A stretch of DNA of 64,000 nt from positions 310,001-374,000 of the forward strand of contig JACJYP010000003.1 in the NCBI GenBank assembly GCA_020636045.1, in the 5' to 3' direction. The position numbers and the translations under genes were made by a program. This stretch comes from Lewinellaceae bacterium. GTDB taxonomy: Bacteria; Bacteroidota; Bacteroidia; Chitinophagales; Saprospiraceae. Each line of letters begins with the position of its first letter. The first letter of the stretch is position 1. Positions 10,199 through 18,306 of this stretch are shown here, one piece after another. A model generated the notes under the pieces. It ran no database searches, was not told where the DNA came from, and was given only the letters and a program-made list of their open reading frames with translations.

Positions 10199-10810
10199 TC
10201 ACTTGTTGTTTTGTGTTTTATTGGTGATTGTGACTGTTTTATTATCTTTGGTTTTGTTGTCTGTACTTGCAACCATTTTTCTATATAGTGATTTTCTTAA
10301 AAAATATGAGTAACCCATTATTATCATTGATATTGTCAAACAAATTATACTAAAAATCAAAATCGTCAAATTTTCATTTGTCATGATTGCTTGGTTGAAA
10401 CTTGCAATTATTGCCATTACACCAGGAATGTTGACTAATAGTATGTCTCCGAAATATCTTAGTCTAATTGTATAATCAGAAGCGTTCATTCTAATATAAT
10501 GATTATCCCATTGTTCAACTGGTATTTCTAATTCTTTAAGTTTTCCTCCTATTTCAATTGAGCAATACAGGGCTAATCCTCCAATCATCACATGATGATG
10601 AGATATTATCGTAGAAATGCCTAATGCCAAAAATGGTATTATCAAAAGGAATAAAGTTGATTCAGATTGAAATGATGCAGCGATTATTGCTCCAATTCCT
10701 CCTAAATAAATTAATAAACTATTATCCCTTGAATTTATTCTTGCGATAATTTCTTGCCTTGCAGTATCATAGAATGATTTAATTATTTCTATTTCAGATT
10801 CGAGACTCAT
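10199..10810 (-). CDS. Small polytopic membrane protein, unknown
   Basis: 203 residues, not recognised. An N-terminal amphipathic stretch (ESEIEIIKSFYDTARQEI) precedes a pair of hydrophobic segments (LLIYLGGIGAIIAASF and LFLLIIPFLALGISTI). A second pair follows (ILLVNIPGVMAIIASF and LTILIFSIICLTISMI), then a basic, Thr/Asn/Lys-rich tail. It is probably a four-helix inner-membrane protein. It is the first gene of the minus-strand AT-rich group and shares its base composition. No catalytic motif is visible. Confidence 0.6.
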   Translation of the reverse strand: MSLESEIEIIKSFYDTARQEIIARINSRDNSLLIYLGGIGAIIAASFQSESTLFLLIIPFLALGISTIISHHHVMIGGLALYCSIEIGGKLKELEIPVEQWDNHYIRMNASDYTIRLRYFGDILLVNIPGVMAIIASFNQAIMTNENLTILIFSIICLTISMIIMGYSYFLRKSLYRKMVASTDNKTKDNKTVTITNKTQNNK

Positions 10811-11358
10811 ATTGATTTTTCGATTGATTCTATTAATGGTTTTGGTTAGTTTTTTTGGAGGGTGAAAGGGAACTATTGTATCGCCGAAAAGGGCAAACCC
10901 AAAACCCGCATTGCGGGTTTACTTTGTAGCATAATCGATCGAATGACCGTCCTATTTTTAACCATAATTCCTTAAGTGATTTATCCCAGTCATCCAATGG
11001 GCTTTTGATTTTGTCCCAACCCTTTTTGGTGATGTGTGTATCTCTATGGTCTTGCCGCTTTCAAGGCCCGACAATTCCCGGATGTACCGCAATCCATACG
11101 TGCCGGACAAAAATAAGGGAAACAAAGTTCTAATATTGTCCTTGCTGGTAAAATTTATTTTGCCCGTTCTATCGACGGGCATTTTTTTCATCGCCGATAC
11201 CCCCCGCGTTCTAAGTTGGCAGTAGCAGTTGACAGCGGCAGTGTCTGTGACTTGTTGCAAACGTTTTTGTTTATCCAAACCTAAAAGCGCAACCCCATCG
11301 TCGCCCGACACGACAATGGGGTTTTGTGTGGAAAGGATATCCGTTTACAACGGAGGCA
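10811..11358. other. Intergenic stretch with several hairpins and one doubtful ORF
   Basis: No confident gene. AAACCCGC/GCGGGTTT (10902-10909 with 10913-10920) is a tight hairpin. TGCCCG/CGGGCA followed by T7 (11161-11188) looks like a plus-strand terminator with no plus-strand gene before it. A minus-strand ORF at 10958-11191 (77 codons from MKKMPVDRTGK) overlaps that hairpin and matches nothing I know. At 11213-11240 lies a GGCAGTAGCAGTTGACAGCGGCAGT-like word repeat related to the repeats at 16981 and 21983. Confidence 0.5.
11285..11323 (-). terminator. Putative terminator downstream of icmF
   Basis: Read on the minus strand, AACCCCAT (11323-11316) pairs with ATGGGGTT (11298-11291), with an inner GTCG/CGAC stem, and is followed by GCGCTTTTAG. 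It lies 36 bases after the icmF stop codon. Confidence 0.65.
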
Positions 11359-14300
11359 TTACATATTCCGCCGGTATTGCCCGCCCACTTCATACAGGGC
11401 GTGTGTGATCTGACCGAGCGAGCAGAATTTTGCCGCTTCCATCAGTTCGGCGAAAATATTCCTGTTGTCCACAGCCACCTGCTGGAGTTGCTTCAGCGCC
11501 TTTTTACCGTCATCCGCGTGGCATTCGTGCAGGTTGCGCAGGGTGGCGATCTGGTCTTCTTTTTCCTGTTCCGTGGCGCGGATGACCTCTTTGGGCAGGA
11601 TGGTCGGCGATCCTTCCTTGCTCAGGAAAGTGTTGACGCCGATGATGGGCAGTTCGCCCGTGTGCTTCAGCGTTTCGTAATAAAGGCTTTCTTCCTGGAT
11701 CTTGCCGCGCTGGTACATGGTTTCCATGGCGCCCAGCACGCCGCCGCGTTCGGTGATGCGGTCGAATTCCGACAACACGGCTTCCTCTACCAGGTCGGTC
11801 AGTTCCTCGATAATGAACGAACCCTGCAGCGGGTTTTCGTTTTTGGCAAGGCCCAGTTCGTGATTGATGATCAGCTGTATCGCCATGGCGCGGCGCACCG
11901 ACTCCTCTGTGGGCGTGGTGATGGCCTCGTCGTAGGCGTTGGTGTGCAAAGAGTTGCAGTTGTCGTAGATGGCGTACAGCGCCTGCAGGGTCGTGCGGAT
12001 GTCGTTGAAGGCGATCTCCTGCGCGTGCAGAGAGCGGCCGGAAGTCTGGATGTGGTATTTGAGCATCTGGCTGCGCTTGTTGGCGCCGTACTTGAAACGG
12101 AGCGCCTTCGACCAGATGCGCCGCGCCACCCGGCCGATCACGGCGTATTCGGGGTCGGTGCCGTTGGAAAAGAAAAACGACAGGTTGGGGGCGAAGTCGT
12201 CGACATTCATGCCGCGCGAGGCGTAGTATTCCACAAAGGTGAAGCCATTGGCGAGCGTAAAGGCCAGTTGCGAGATGGGGTTGGCGCCGGCCTCGGCGAT
12301 GTGATAACCCGAAATGGATACCGAGTAGAAGTTGCGGACCTTGTTCCGGATAAAATATTCCTGTACGTCGCCCATCACACGCAGGCTGAATTCGGTGCTG
12401 AAAATGCAGGTGTTCTGCGCCTGGTCTTCCTTCAGGATGTCGGCCTGCACGGTGCCGCGCACCGCCGAAAGGGCGTAGGCCCTGATCTGTTCGTACACCT
12501 TCGGCTCCAGTATTTCGTCGCCGGTGAGGCCCAGCAGCATGAGGCCCAGTCCGTCGTTGCCGTCGGGCAGCTCGCCGCGGTAGCGCGGGCGCTCGAGGCC
12601 GCGGTCGTCGTATTTTTCTTTGAGTCTGGCTTCTACGCGCTGCTCCAGTTTATGCTCGCGGATGTATTTCTCGCACTGCTGGTCGATGGCGGCGTTCATG
12701 AAAAAGGCGGCGATCGTGGCGGCGGGACCGTTGATCGTCATGGACACCGAGGTTTTGGGGTTGCAGAGATCGAAGCCGGAGTACAGTTTTTTGGCGTCGT
12801 CGAGGCAACAGACCGATACGCCCGAGTTGCCGATCTTTCCGTAGATGTCGGGCCGGTAATCGGGGTCTTCGCCGTAGAGGGTCACCGAGTCGAAGGCCGT
12901 GCTCAGGCGCGCGGCGGGCAATCCTTTCGATACGTAATGAAAGCGCTTGTTGGTGCGCTCGGGGCCGCCTTCGCCGGCAAACATACGCGTGGGGTCTTCG
13001 CCTTCCCGTTTGAAGGGGAACACGCCGGCCGTGTAGGGAAACTCTCCGGGCACGTTCTCCTGCAGGCGCCAGCGCAGGATCTCTCCCCAGTCCTTGAATT
13101 TTGGAAATGCCACCCGCGGGATACGCGTGTGCGAGAGGCTTTCACTGTACGTTTTGACCTTCACCTCCTTGTCGCGCACGTGGTAGACGTACTCGTCAGC
13201 GGCGTAGCGCGCCTTTTTCTCCTCGTGGCCTTCCAAGATGCGTTTGCAGCGCCAGTCAAGTTGCGCGTCCAGTTCTTCGTAGCGCTTTTTGAGTGCTTCG
13301 AGGGCATTTTCATCCACCTGCCGACCGCTTTCCAGCATCTCGATGGTATTTTTCAGGCTCCACAACGAACGGGCGATGCCGACTTGTGTCTCTGCGTCGA
13401 GGTCGTACTTTCGGTTGTTCTCGGCGATCTCGGAGAGGTAGCGTACGCGGTTCGGCGGGATGATGTATATCTTTTCAGACATCTCCTGACCGGGCTTGAA
13501 ATGCGTGTCGAGCCCGGCGTCGCATTTTTCGTTGAGCATGCCGATGATGCGGCCGTACAGTTCGTTGACGCCCGGGTCGTTGAACTGGCTGGCGATGCAG
13601 CCGACTACGGGCATGTCGTCGACGGCTACTTCCCAGGCATTGCGGTTGCGCTGCACCTGTTTGCGCACATCGCGCAGGGCGTCGAGGGCGCCGCGTTTGT
13701 CGAACTTGTTGATGGCGATCACATCGGCGAAGTCGAGCATGTCGATCTTTTCGAGTTGCGTGGCGGCGCCGAATTCGGGCGTCATCACGTAGAGGCTCAC
13801 GTCGCTGTGATCGATGATCTCAGTATCGCTCTGGCCGATGCCGCTGGTTTCCAGGATGATCATGTCGAAATGCGCGGCCTTCAGCACATCCACGGCGGCG
13901 TGCACGTATTTCGAGAGGGCGAGGTTGCTCTGGCGGGTGGCCAGCGAGCGCATGTACACGCGCGGGTTGTTGATGGCGTTCATGCGAATGCGGTCGCCGA
14001 GCAGGGCGCCGCCGGTTTTCCGCTTGGAGGGGTCCACGGAAACGATGCCAAGGGTTTTTTCGGGAAAATCGAGCAGAAAGCGGCGCACCAGTTCGTCCAC
14101 AAGCGACGACTTGCCGGCGCCGCCGGTGCCGGTGATGCCCAGCACGGGCGCGGTCGGGCCGTGCTCCGCGGTCTTTTGCAGTTGCGGAGCGACTTCTTTT
14201 TCAAAAAAATCGGGATTGTTCTCGGCGACGGAGATCAGGCGCGCGATGGCCGCGTTGCGCTGATGCAGGTCGCCCGATGCCTGCAGGTTTTCGGAAAATG

Positions 14301-14784
14301 TTTGCGGCTTCAGGTGTTTCAGTTCGCCGTTCACCGAAAAGCCGACGGGAAAATCGCACTGCTGCAACACGTCGTTGATCATGCCCTGCAGGCCCATTTT
14401 ACGGCCGTCGTCGGGGTGGTAAATGCGCGCGATGCCGTACTGGTGCAGTTCCTCGATCTCGGAAGGCAGGATGGTGCCGCCGCCGCCGCCGAATATCCTG
14501 ATCTGCGGCGCGCCGCGTTCCTTCAGCAGGTCGTACATGTACTTGAAGTACTCCATGTGCCCGCCCTGGTAGGACGTGATGGCGATACCCTGGGCGTCCT
14601 CCTGAATGGCGCAGTCCACGATCTCCTGCACGGAGCGGTTGTGGCCGAGGTGGATGATCTCGGCGCCGCTGCCCTGCATGATGCGGCGCATGATATTGAT
14701 GGCGGCATCATGGCCGTCGAACAGGCTGGCGGCGGTGACGATGCGGATCTTGTTCTTGGGCTGGTAGGGCGCGGCTGGCGTCAT
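11359..14784 (-). CDS. icmF: Fused isobutyryl-CoA mutase (B12-binding, G-protein chaperone and mutase in one chain)
   Basis: 1141 residues. Domains run in the IcmF order. First is a B12-binding domain (about 12-150) with DGHDAA, where H25 would be the lower axial cobalt ligand; the usual DxHxxG ends in Ala here. Next is a MeaB/ArgK-type GTPase (about 210-480) with the P-loop GTGGAGKSS (K225) and NKFDKRG. The long acyl-CoA mutase barrel follows (from about 560 to the end). The enzyme reversibly converts isobutyryl-CoA to n-butyryl-CoA with adenosylcobalamin, and the G domain guards and repairs the cofactor. The length matches the family (about 1090-1150). Substrate assignment rests on the domain order rather than on active-site residues; a related acyl-CoA substrate is possible. 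No operon partner is adjacent, although a methylmalonyl-CoA epimerase gene lies 7 kb away. Confidence 0.92.
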   Translation of the reverse strand: MTPAAPYQPKNKIRIVTAASLFDGHDAAINIMRRIMQGSGAEIIHLGHNRSVQEIVDCAIQEDAQGIAITSYQGGHMEYFKYMYDLLKERGAPQIRIFGGGGGTILPSEIEELHQYGIARIYHPDDGRKMGLQGMINDVLQQCDFPVGFSVNGELKHLKPQTFSENLQASGDLHQRNAAIARLISVAENNPDFFEKEVAPQLQKTAEHGPTAPVLGITGTGGAGKSSLVDELVRRFLLDFPEKTLGIVSVDPSKRKTGGALLGDRIRMNAINNPRVYMRSLATRQSNLALSKYVHAAVDVLKAAHFDMIILETSGIGQSDTEIIDHSDVSLYVMTPEFGAATQLEKIDMLDFADVIAINKFDKRGALDALRDVRKQVQRNRNAWEVAVDDMPVVGCIASQFNDPGVNELYGRIIGMLNEKCDAGLDTHFKPGQEMSEKIYIIPPNRVRYLSEIAENNRKYDLDAETQVGIARSLWSLKNTIEMLESGRQVDENALEALKKRYEELDAQLDWRCKRILEGHEEKKARYAADEYVYHVRDKEVKVKTYSESLSHTRIPRVAFPKFKDWGEILRWRLQENVPGEFPYTAGVFPFKREGEDPTRMFAGEGGPERTNKRFHYVSKGLPAARLSTAFDSVTLYGEDPDYRPDIYGKIGNSGVSVCCLDDAKKLYSGFDLCNPKTSVSMTINGPAATIAAFFMNAAIDQQCEKYIREHKLEQRVEARLKEKYDDRGLERPRYRGELPDGNDGLGLMLLGLTGDEILEPKVYEQIRAYALSAVRGTVQADILKEDQAQNTCIFSTEFSLRVMGDVQEYFIRNKVRNFYSVSISGYHIAEAGANPISQLAFTLANGFTFVEYYASRGMNVDDFAPNLSFFFSNGTDPEYAVIGRVARRIWSKALRFKYGANKRSQMLKYHIQTSGRSLHAQEIAFNDIRTTLQALYAIYDNCNSLHTNAYDEAITTPTEESVRRAMAIQLIINHELGLAKNENPLQGSFIIEELTDLVEEAVLSEFDRITERGGVLGAMETMYQRGKIQEESLYYETLKHTGELPIIGVNTFLSKEGSPTILPKEVIRATEQEKEDQIATLRNLHECHADDGKKALKQLQQVAVDNRNIFAELMEAAKFCSLGQITHALYEVGGQYRRNM

Positions 14785-14960
14785 GTCTTTTTGGCTCGAG
14801 TTCGATGAACGTGGATCGTTTCAGGGGCTTCTACCCTCAAAACGCCGCATCCGGGGCGATGTTCAGCGAACACCGGTGGCGGCGGAGTTGCGGCGCCGCA
14901 AAATTACGCCCTTTCCGCGATTATTTGCGAACGGGAAGGGATGCGGCCCTGCATCATGCA

Positions 14961-15911
14961 TTACCCGCCGTATTTCTCCCCGAACCGCGCGATCAATGCC
15001 TCGATCCGGTCGAGGCCGGCGATCTGCGCGAGCCATTCCTCCGGAATATCGCGGTGGCCGAAGGCGATACCCGCCAGACCGCCCGCCACGGCTGCGGTGG
15101 AGTCGGCGTCGTGACCGAGGTTGACGGCGCGTAGTACGGTTTCCCGGTATGAAGTTGCATGGAGCAGGCACCACAGGCTCGCCTCGAGGGTGTGGATCAC
15201 ATAGCCGGTGCTTGAGATGTCGTGTTCGGCAAGCCGGTCGATCCCGCCATCCAGAATGCGGCTGAAATGCGCCGCTTCGTCGCCAGGGATGTCATGGCGG
15301 CGAAGTGCCGCCTGAAAATCTTCATTGCTGCGTCGATACGCCGCTTCCGGCGCGGCGCCTGCGCAAAGGTGTGCGGCAAAATGCACATAGTACAGGCAGG
15401 CGAGTGCGGAGCGCAGATGTGCGTGGGTGATGGCGGAAACTTCCCGCACGGGTTCGAACCAGCCGGCCCGGTCGTTATGCCGCAGGTAAAACGCCATCGG
15501 CAAAATGCGCATCAGCGAGCCGTTGCCGTTTGAAAACTCGCCGGAAGCGCCGGCACGGTGGTGCGGCACACCATGCTGCAGGCGTCCGATGGCCTCGGCA
15601 GACGTGATGCCTACATCGAACACATCGCCATGTGCGGTCCAGGCGTTGCCGTACAGCCAGTCGACAAAACGGCGGGCAATCCTTTCGGGGGCATATCCTT
15701 CACAGAGCGCATCGGCGGTGCAGAGGGTCAGCGAACTGTCGTCGGACCAGGTGCCCGGCGGCTGATGGTAGGTGCCGTAGCCGCGCATACCGGTCACCGG
15801 CTCCCGGCGCAGCGCTTCGCGGGATACCGATTCCACAGGCACGCCCAGCGCATCGCCCACGACCAGGCCCAGGATGCCGCCGCGTACGGGATTTTGCTCT
15901 TCGTTTTCCAT
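14961..15911 (-). CDS. ADP-ribosylglycohydrolase (DraG/ARH) family protein
   Basis: 316 residues from the ATG at 15911. That start places the conserved RGGILGLVVGDALGVPVE directly after a short N terminus; an upstream ATG at 15974 would add 21 residues with no family similarity and run into the AraC promoter region. Metal-binding signatures are present: WSDDSSLTLCTADAL and the C-terminal NLGHDADSTAAVAGGLAG. The family removes ADP-ribose from proteins or hydrolyses related ADP-ribose compounds using a dinuclear Mg centre. Subfamily members differ widely in substrate, so only the fold-level assignment is safe. It is divergent from the AraC-type gene at 16075, with 163 bases between the two starts. 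Confidence 0.85.
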   Translation of the reverse strand: MENEEQNPVRGGILGLVVGDALGVPVESVSREALRREPVTGMRGYGTYHQPPGTWSDDSSLTLCTADALCEGYAPERIARRFVDWLYGNAWTAHGDVFDVGITSAEAIGRLQHGVPHHRAGASGEFSNGNGSLMRILPMAFYLRHNDRAGWFEPVREVSAITHAHLRSALACLYYVHFAAHLCAGAAPEAAYRRSNEDFQAALRRHDIPGDEAAHFSRILDGGIDRLAEHDISSTGYVIHTLEASLWCLLHATSYRETVLRAVNLGHDADSTAAVAGGLAGIAFGHRDIPEEWLAQIAGLDRIEALIARFGEKYGG

Positions 15912-16074
15912 AATGCTGAAAGATGCGGCGCCAAATGTAGGGACAATTTCAGGTTGCTGTTTCCCGCGTTTCACTGTGCGCGCCGTTCATTCCCGAAATG
16001 CCGCGATTGGTCAAAATGGCGAATTTCGCTGCGGCAAATGCAATACCTTTTGCCTGAAACTGTCTTTTTGCAGT

Positions 16075-16983
16075 ATGGGAAAGTTGATCACCTGGGCGAA
16101 TGCCGATTATACGGATACCATTGACGGCGTGGAGGATACCACCTCGCTGATCTATGCAGCGGATGTGTATCGCTACAAAAAATTCCGGTCGGCCTACTCC
16201 GTCAAATTTACCATTAAGGGAATGTTGCCGTACCTGAAAGAAGGACAGGCAGTGGAAGTGCGGAAAGGGCAGTATTTTCTGGTGAACCGGGGTAGCGAAC
16301 TGGAATGTATCCCCTGTGCGCCCGGAGGCGAGATGCTGTTTGTCAATTTCTCTGCCGGTCTGCTAAACGACGTGCGTCGGAATGATTCGGATACGCTGAC
16401 GGCATTGCTGGACGACCCCGGCAAGGACAGCGAAGCGATAGATTTTTTTGAATATGTTTACCCCGCTTCGCCGGCCTTTACGGTTTTTTTACAGGAAGTT
16501 GCCGCACACATGAAGTCCCGCGGCTGTTCGGCGGACGATCTTTCCCCCGACATTTTTTTTGAAATATCGAAGCATCTGTTTGCAACGCAGTCCGGCGTAA
16601 AACGCCAGATCGAAGGCATACATGCCGCCGCGCCGGCTACCCGCGAAGAACTCTACCGCAGGGTGTTACTGGCGAAATCGTACATGGAAGACCACTGGCG
16701 TGCGGCATTGAACCACCGGGATGTGGCCCGTTTCGCCTGCCTGTCACCCTACCATTTCCACCGGACTTTCCGGGAAGCCTTCGGCGTGTCGCCCATGCGC
16801 TGGTTCAGGCGCCTGAAGTTGCAAAAGGCCGGGGAGATGCTGCGCAGGGGGCGTCACACCGTTCATGAAGTTGCCCTGCACTGCGGTTTTGGCGACATCG
16901 CCACCTTTTCAAAGGCGTTCAGGCGGGAAATGGGTGTTAGCCCGTCGCAAGCAGGGTCGATTGGCGCGGTTGATTTGAAGTAG
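16075..16983 (+). CDS. AraC family transcriptional regulator
   Basis: 302 residues from the ATG at 16075 (MGKLITWANADY); the frame is open upstream but has no convincing start. The N-terminal ~170 residues form a cupin-like sensor region. The C terminus has two helix-turn-helix motifs typical of AraC/XylS: HRDVARFACLSPYHFHRTFR and VHEVALHCGFGDIATFSKAF, with the conserved FGVSPMRWFRRLKLQKA between them. It probably binds DNA as a dimer in response to a small molecule. Divergence from the DraG-like gene suggests possible local control. The stop codon TAG forms part of the first word of the repeat element that starts here. Confidence 0.9.
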   Translation: MGKLITWANADYTDTIDGVEDTTSLIYAADVYRYKKFRSAYSVKFTIKGMLPYLKEGQAVEVRKGQYFLVNRGSELECIPCAPGGEMLFVNFSAGLLNDVRRNDSDTLTALLDDPGKDSEAIDFFEYVYPASPAFTVFLQEVAAHMKSRGCSADDLSPDIFFEISKHLFATQSGVKRQIEGIHAAAPATREELYRRVLLAKSYMEDHWRAALNHRDVARFACLSPYHFHRTFREAFGVSPMRWFRRLKLQKAGEMLRRGRHTVHEVALHCGFGDIATFSKAFRREMGVSPSQAGSIGAVDLK

Positions 16984-17592
16984 GCAGTGGCAGAAATTGG
17001 AAATTGGAAAACCGGAAATTAGAAATCAGGTCGTCAATCACTTAAGCGTTGATATTTAGTAAATAGTTATTGATCAGCGATCTGTGCGGCAATAAAATAG
17101 TTGAAGACTATCCACATGTTGTGCCCCGGCAGCGTATAAATTATTCCCGTTAGGGAATGCCTGTTTATAGAAAAGTGTCCATTCCCCGTTTTTAACCCCA
17201 TCGGGGTTTCCTTTGTCATGCACCTGAAAAACAGGAAACCCTTAACAGGGTTGCATACGAGCATATTCCTTGTATGCTATAAACGGGGATTCCCTCCGGG
17301 AATGAACATTGAGGGTACAATATGCGGATGGTCATAAACATTAATTTTCAACAAATTAACCCAGGTTGTGCCGGTAGCGCGGCGTTTACGCCGCCTTGTT
17401 GGAGGTCATTTATGGCCGACTGTCACGCATTACGGCCATGAATGGGCTCGACCCGGGCGGCGTAAACGCCGCGCTACCGGCACAACTTGAGTGATTTATA
17501 AAAATCATCACCAAGCGGGTGACGACCTGATTTCAATTTCCGGTTTCAAAATTTCCGGTTCCTACCTCTGCCTGCTGCGACTGCCAACCTGC
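16981..17592. repeat. Inverted-repeat element with word-repeat arms and nested 31-bp perfect IR
   Basis: The outer arms are imperfect inverted copies. The left arm (about 16981-17038) has GTAGGCAGTGGCAG, then several GGAAATT-type words and AATCAGGTCGTCA. The right arm (about 17519-17592) carries the reverse complement in the opposite order, ending ACTGCCAAC. Nested inside, 17365-17395 and 17456-17486 are perfect 31-bp inverted repeats; each contains the near-palindrome GGCGTTTACGCC. Between them is a third inverted pair, ATGGCCG (17412-17418) with CGGCCAT (17433-17439). No coding sequence is credible inside. It behaves like a non-autonomous intergenic repeat. Confidence 0.85.
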
Positions 17593-17601
17593 TAAACGGC
17601 G

Positions 17602-17609
17602 TATTTTTG
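17602..17609 (+). promoter_or_regulatory. Possible Bacteroidota -7 box before the methyltransferase
   Basis: TATTTTTG matches TAnnTTTG 17 bases before the ATG. No clear -33 TTTG lies at the expected distance, so this is weak. Confidence 0.3.
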
Positions 17610-17626
17610 CCCGGCGGGAACCACGC

Positions 17627-18286
17627 ATGACCGTTATGGACAAAACCAAAATGGCCGTCGATCTCTTCGACCGGCGCGCGCGCGAGTACCAGGAAAAATT
17701 TGTGGATGTACGCCTGTATGGCGACAGTTTCGATCTTTTTTGCGATCGCATCGACAAAGTGCGGGCTGAAGTACTGGACATCGCCTGCGGACCGGGCAAT
17801 ATCACGCGCTACCTGCTGGACCGGCGGCCCGATCTCAACATCCTCGGGGTCGATCTGGCGGCCAATATGATAGCACTGGCCCGGATCAACAACCCGGAAG
17901 CGGAGTTCTCGATCATGGACGCCCGCCATATTGCCTCACTCCGCCGGAAATTCGACGCGATCATGTGCGGTTTTTGCCTGCCCTACCTGTCGCAGGAAGA
18001 AGCGGCCGCGCTGTTTCGCGATGCTGCGGCAATGCTGCATGAGGGCGGCTTGCTCTACCTGAGCACGATGGAAGGCGATTACAGCCTTTCCGGGCTTGAA
18101 AAAGGCAGTACCGGGGAATCGATCTTTATTCATTATCACGAAGCGGACCATCTGCTCGGAGCCCTTTCAGCCGCCGGTTTTCAGCTTGTGCACCTGGATC
18201 GAAAGGTATATCCGGGAAGAGAGGGTAAAATGACCACCGACCTGATCGTTATTGCGGAGCAAAGAGGTGGAAAAGACACGGGGTGA
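17627..18286 (+). CDS. Class I SAM-dependent methyltransferase
   Basis: 219 residues. Motif I is EVLDIACGPGN (residues 48-58), followed by the acidic GVDLAANMI and by FDAIMCGFCLPYLS, the order seen in methyltransferase_25/UbiE-type folds. It binds S-adenosylmethionine and methylates an unidentified acceptor, probably a small molecule in the cytoplasm. A second ATG three codons in (17636) is an equally good start. The gene follows the inverted-repeat element and converges on the helicase gene with 20 bases between stop codons. Confidence 0.85.
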   Translation: MTVMDKTKMAVDLFDRRAREYQEKFVDVRLYGDSFDLFCDRIDKVRAEVLDIACGPGNITRYLLDRRPDLNILGVDLAANMIALARINNPEAEFSIMDARHIASLRRKFDAIMCGFCLPYLSQEEAAALFRDAAAMLHEGGLLYLSTMEGDYSLSGLEKGSTGESIFIHYHEADHLLGALSAAGFQLVHLDRKVYPGREGKMTTDLIVIAEQRGGKDTG

Positions 18287-18306
18287 AGTAAGAAACGACC
18301 AAATAA

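Noticed and set aside
10958..11191. 77-codon minus-strand ORF starting MKKMPVDRTGK
   Set aside because: Its start lies in a hairpin with a T-run, there is no recognisable family, and it sits among repeat debris; kept only as a mention.
11326..14808. Long plus-strand open frame of 1160 codons opposite icmF
   Set aside because: It is an exact antisense shadow of a clear enzyme, arises from codon bias in GC-rich sequence, and shows no recognisable fold.
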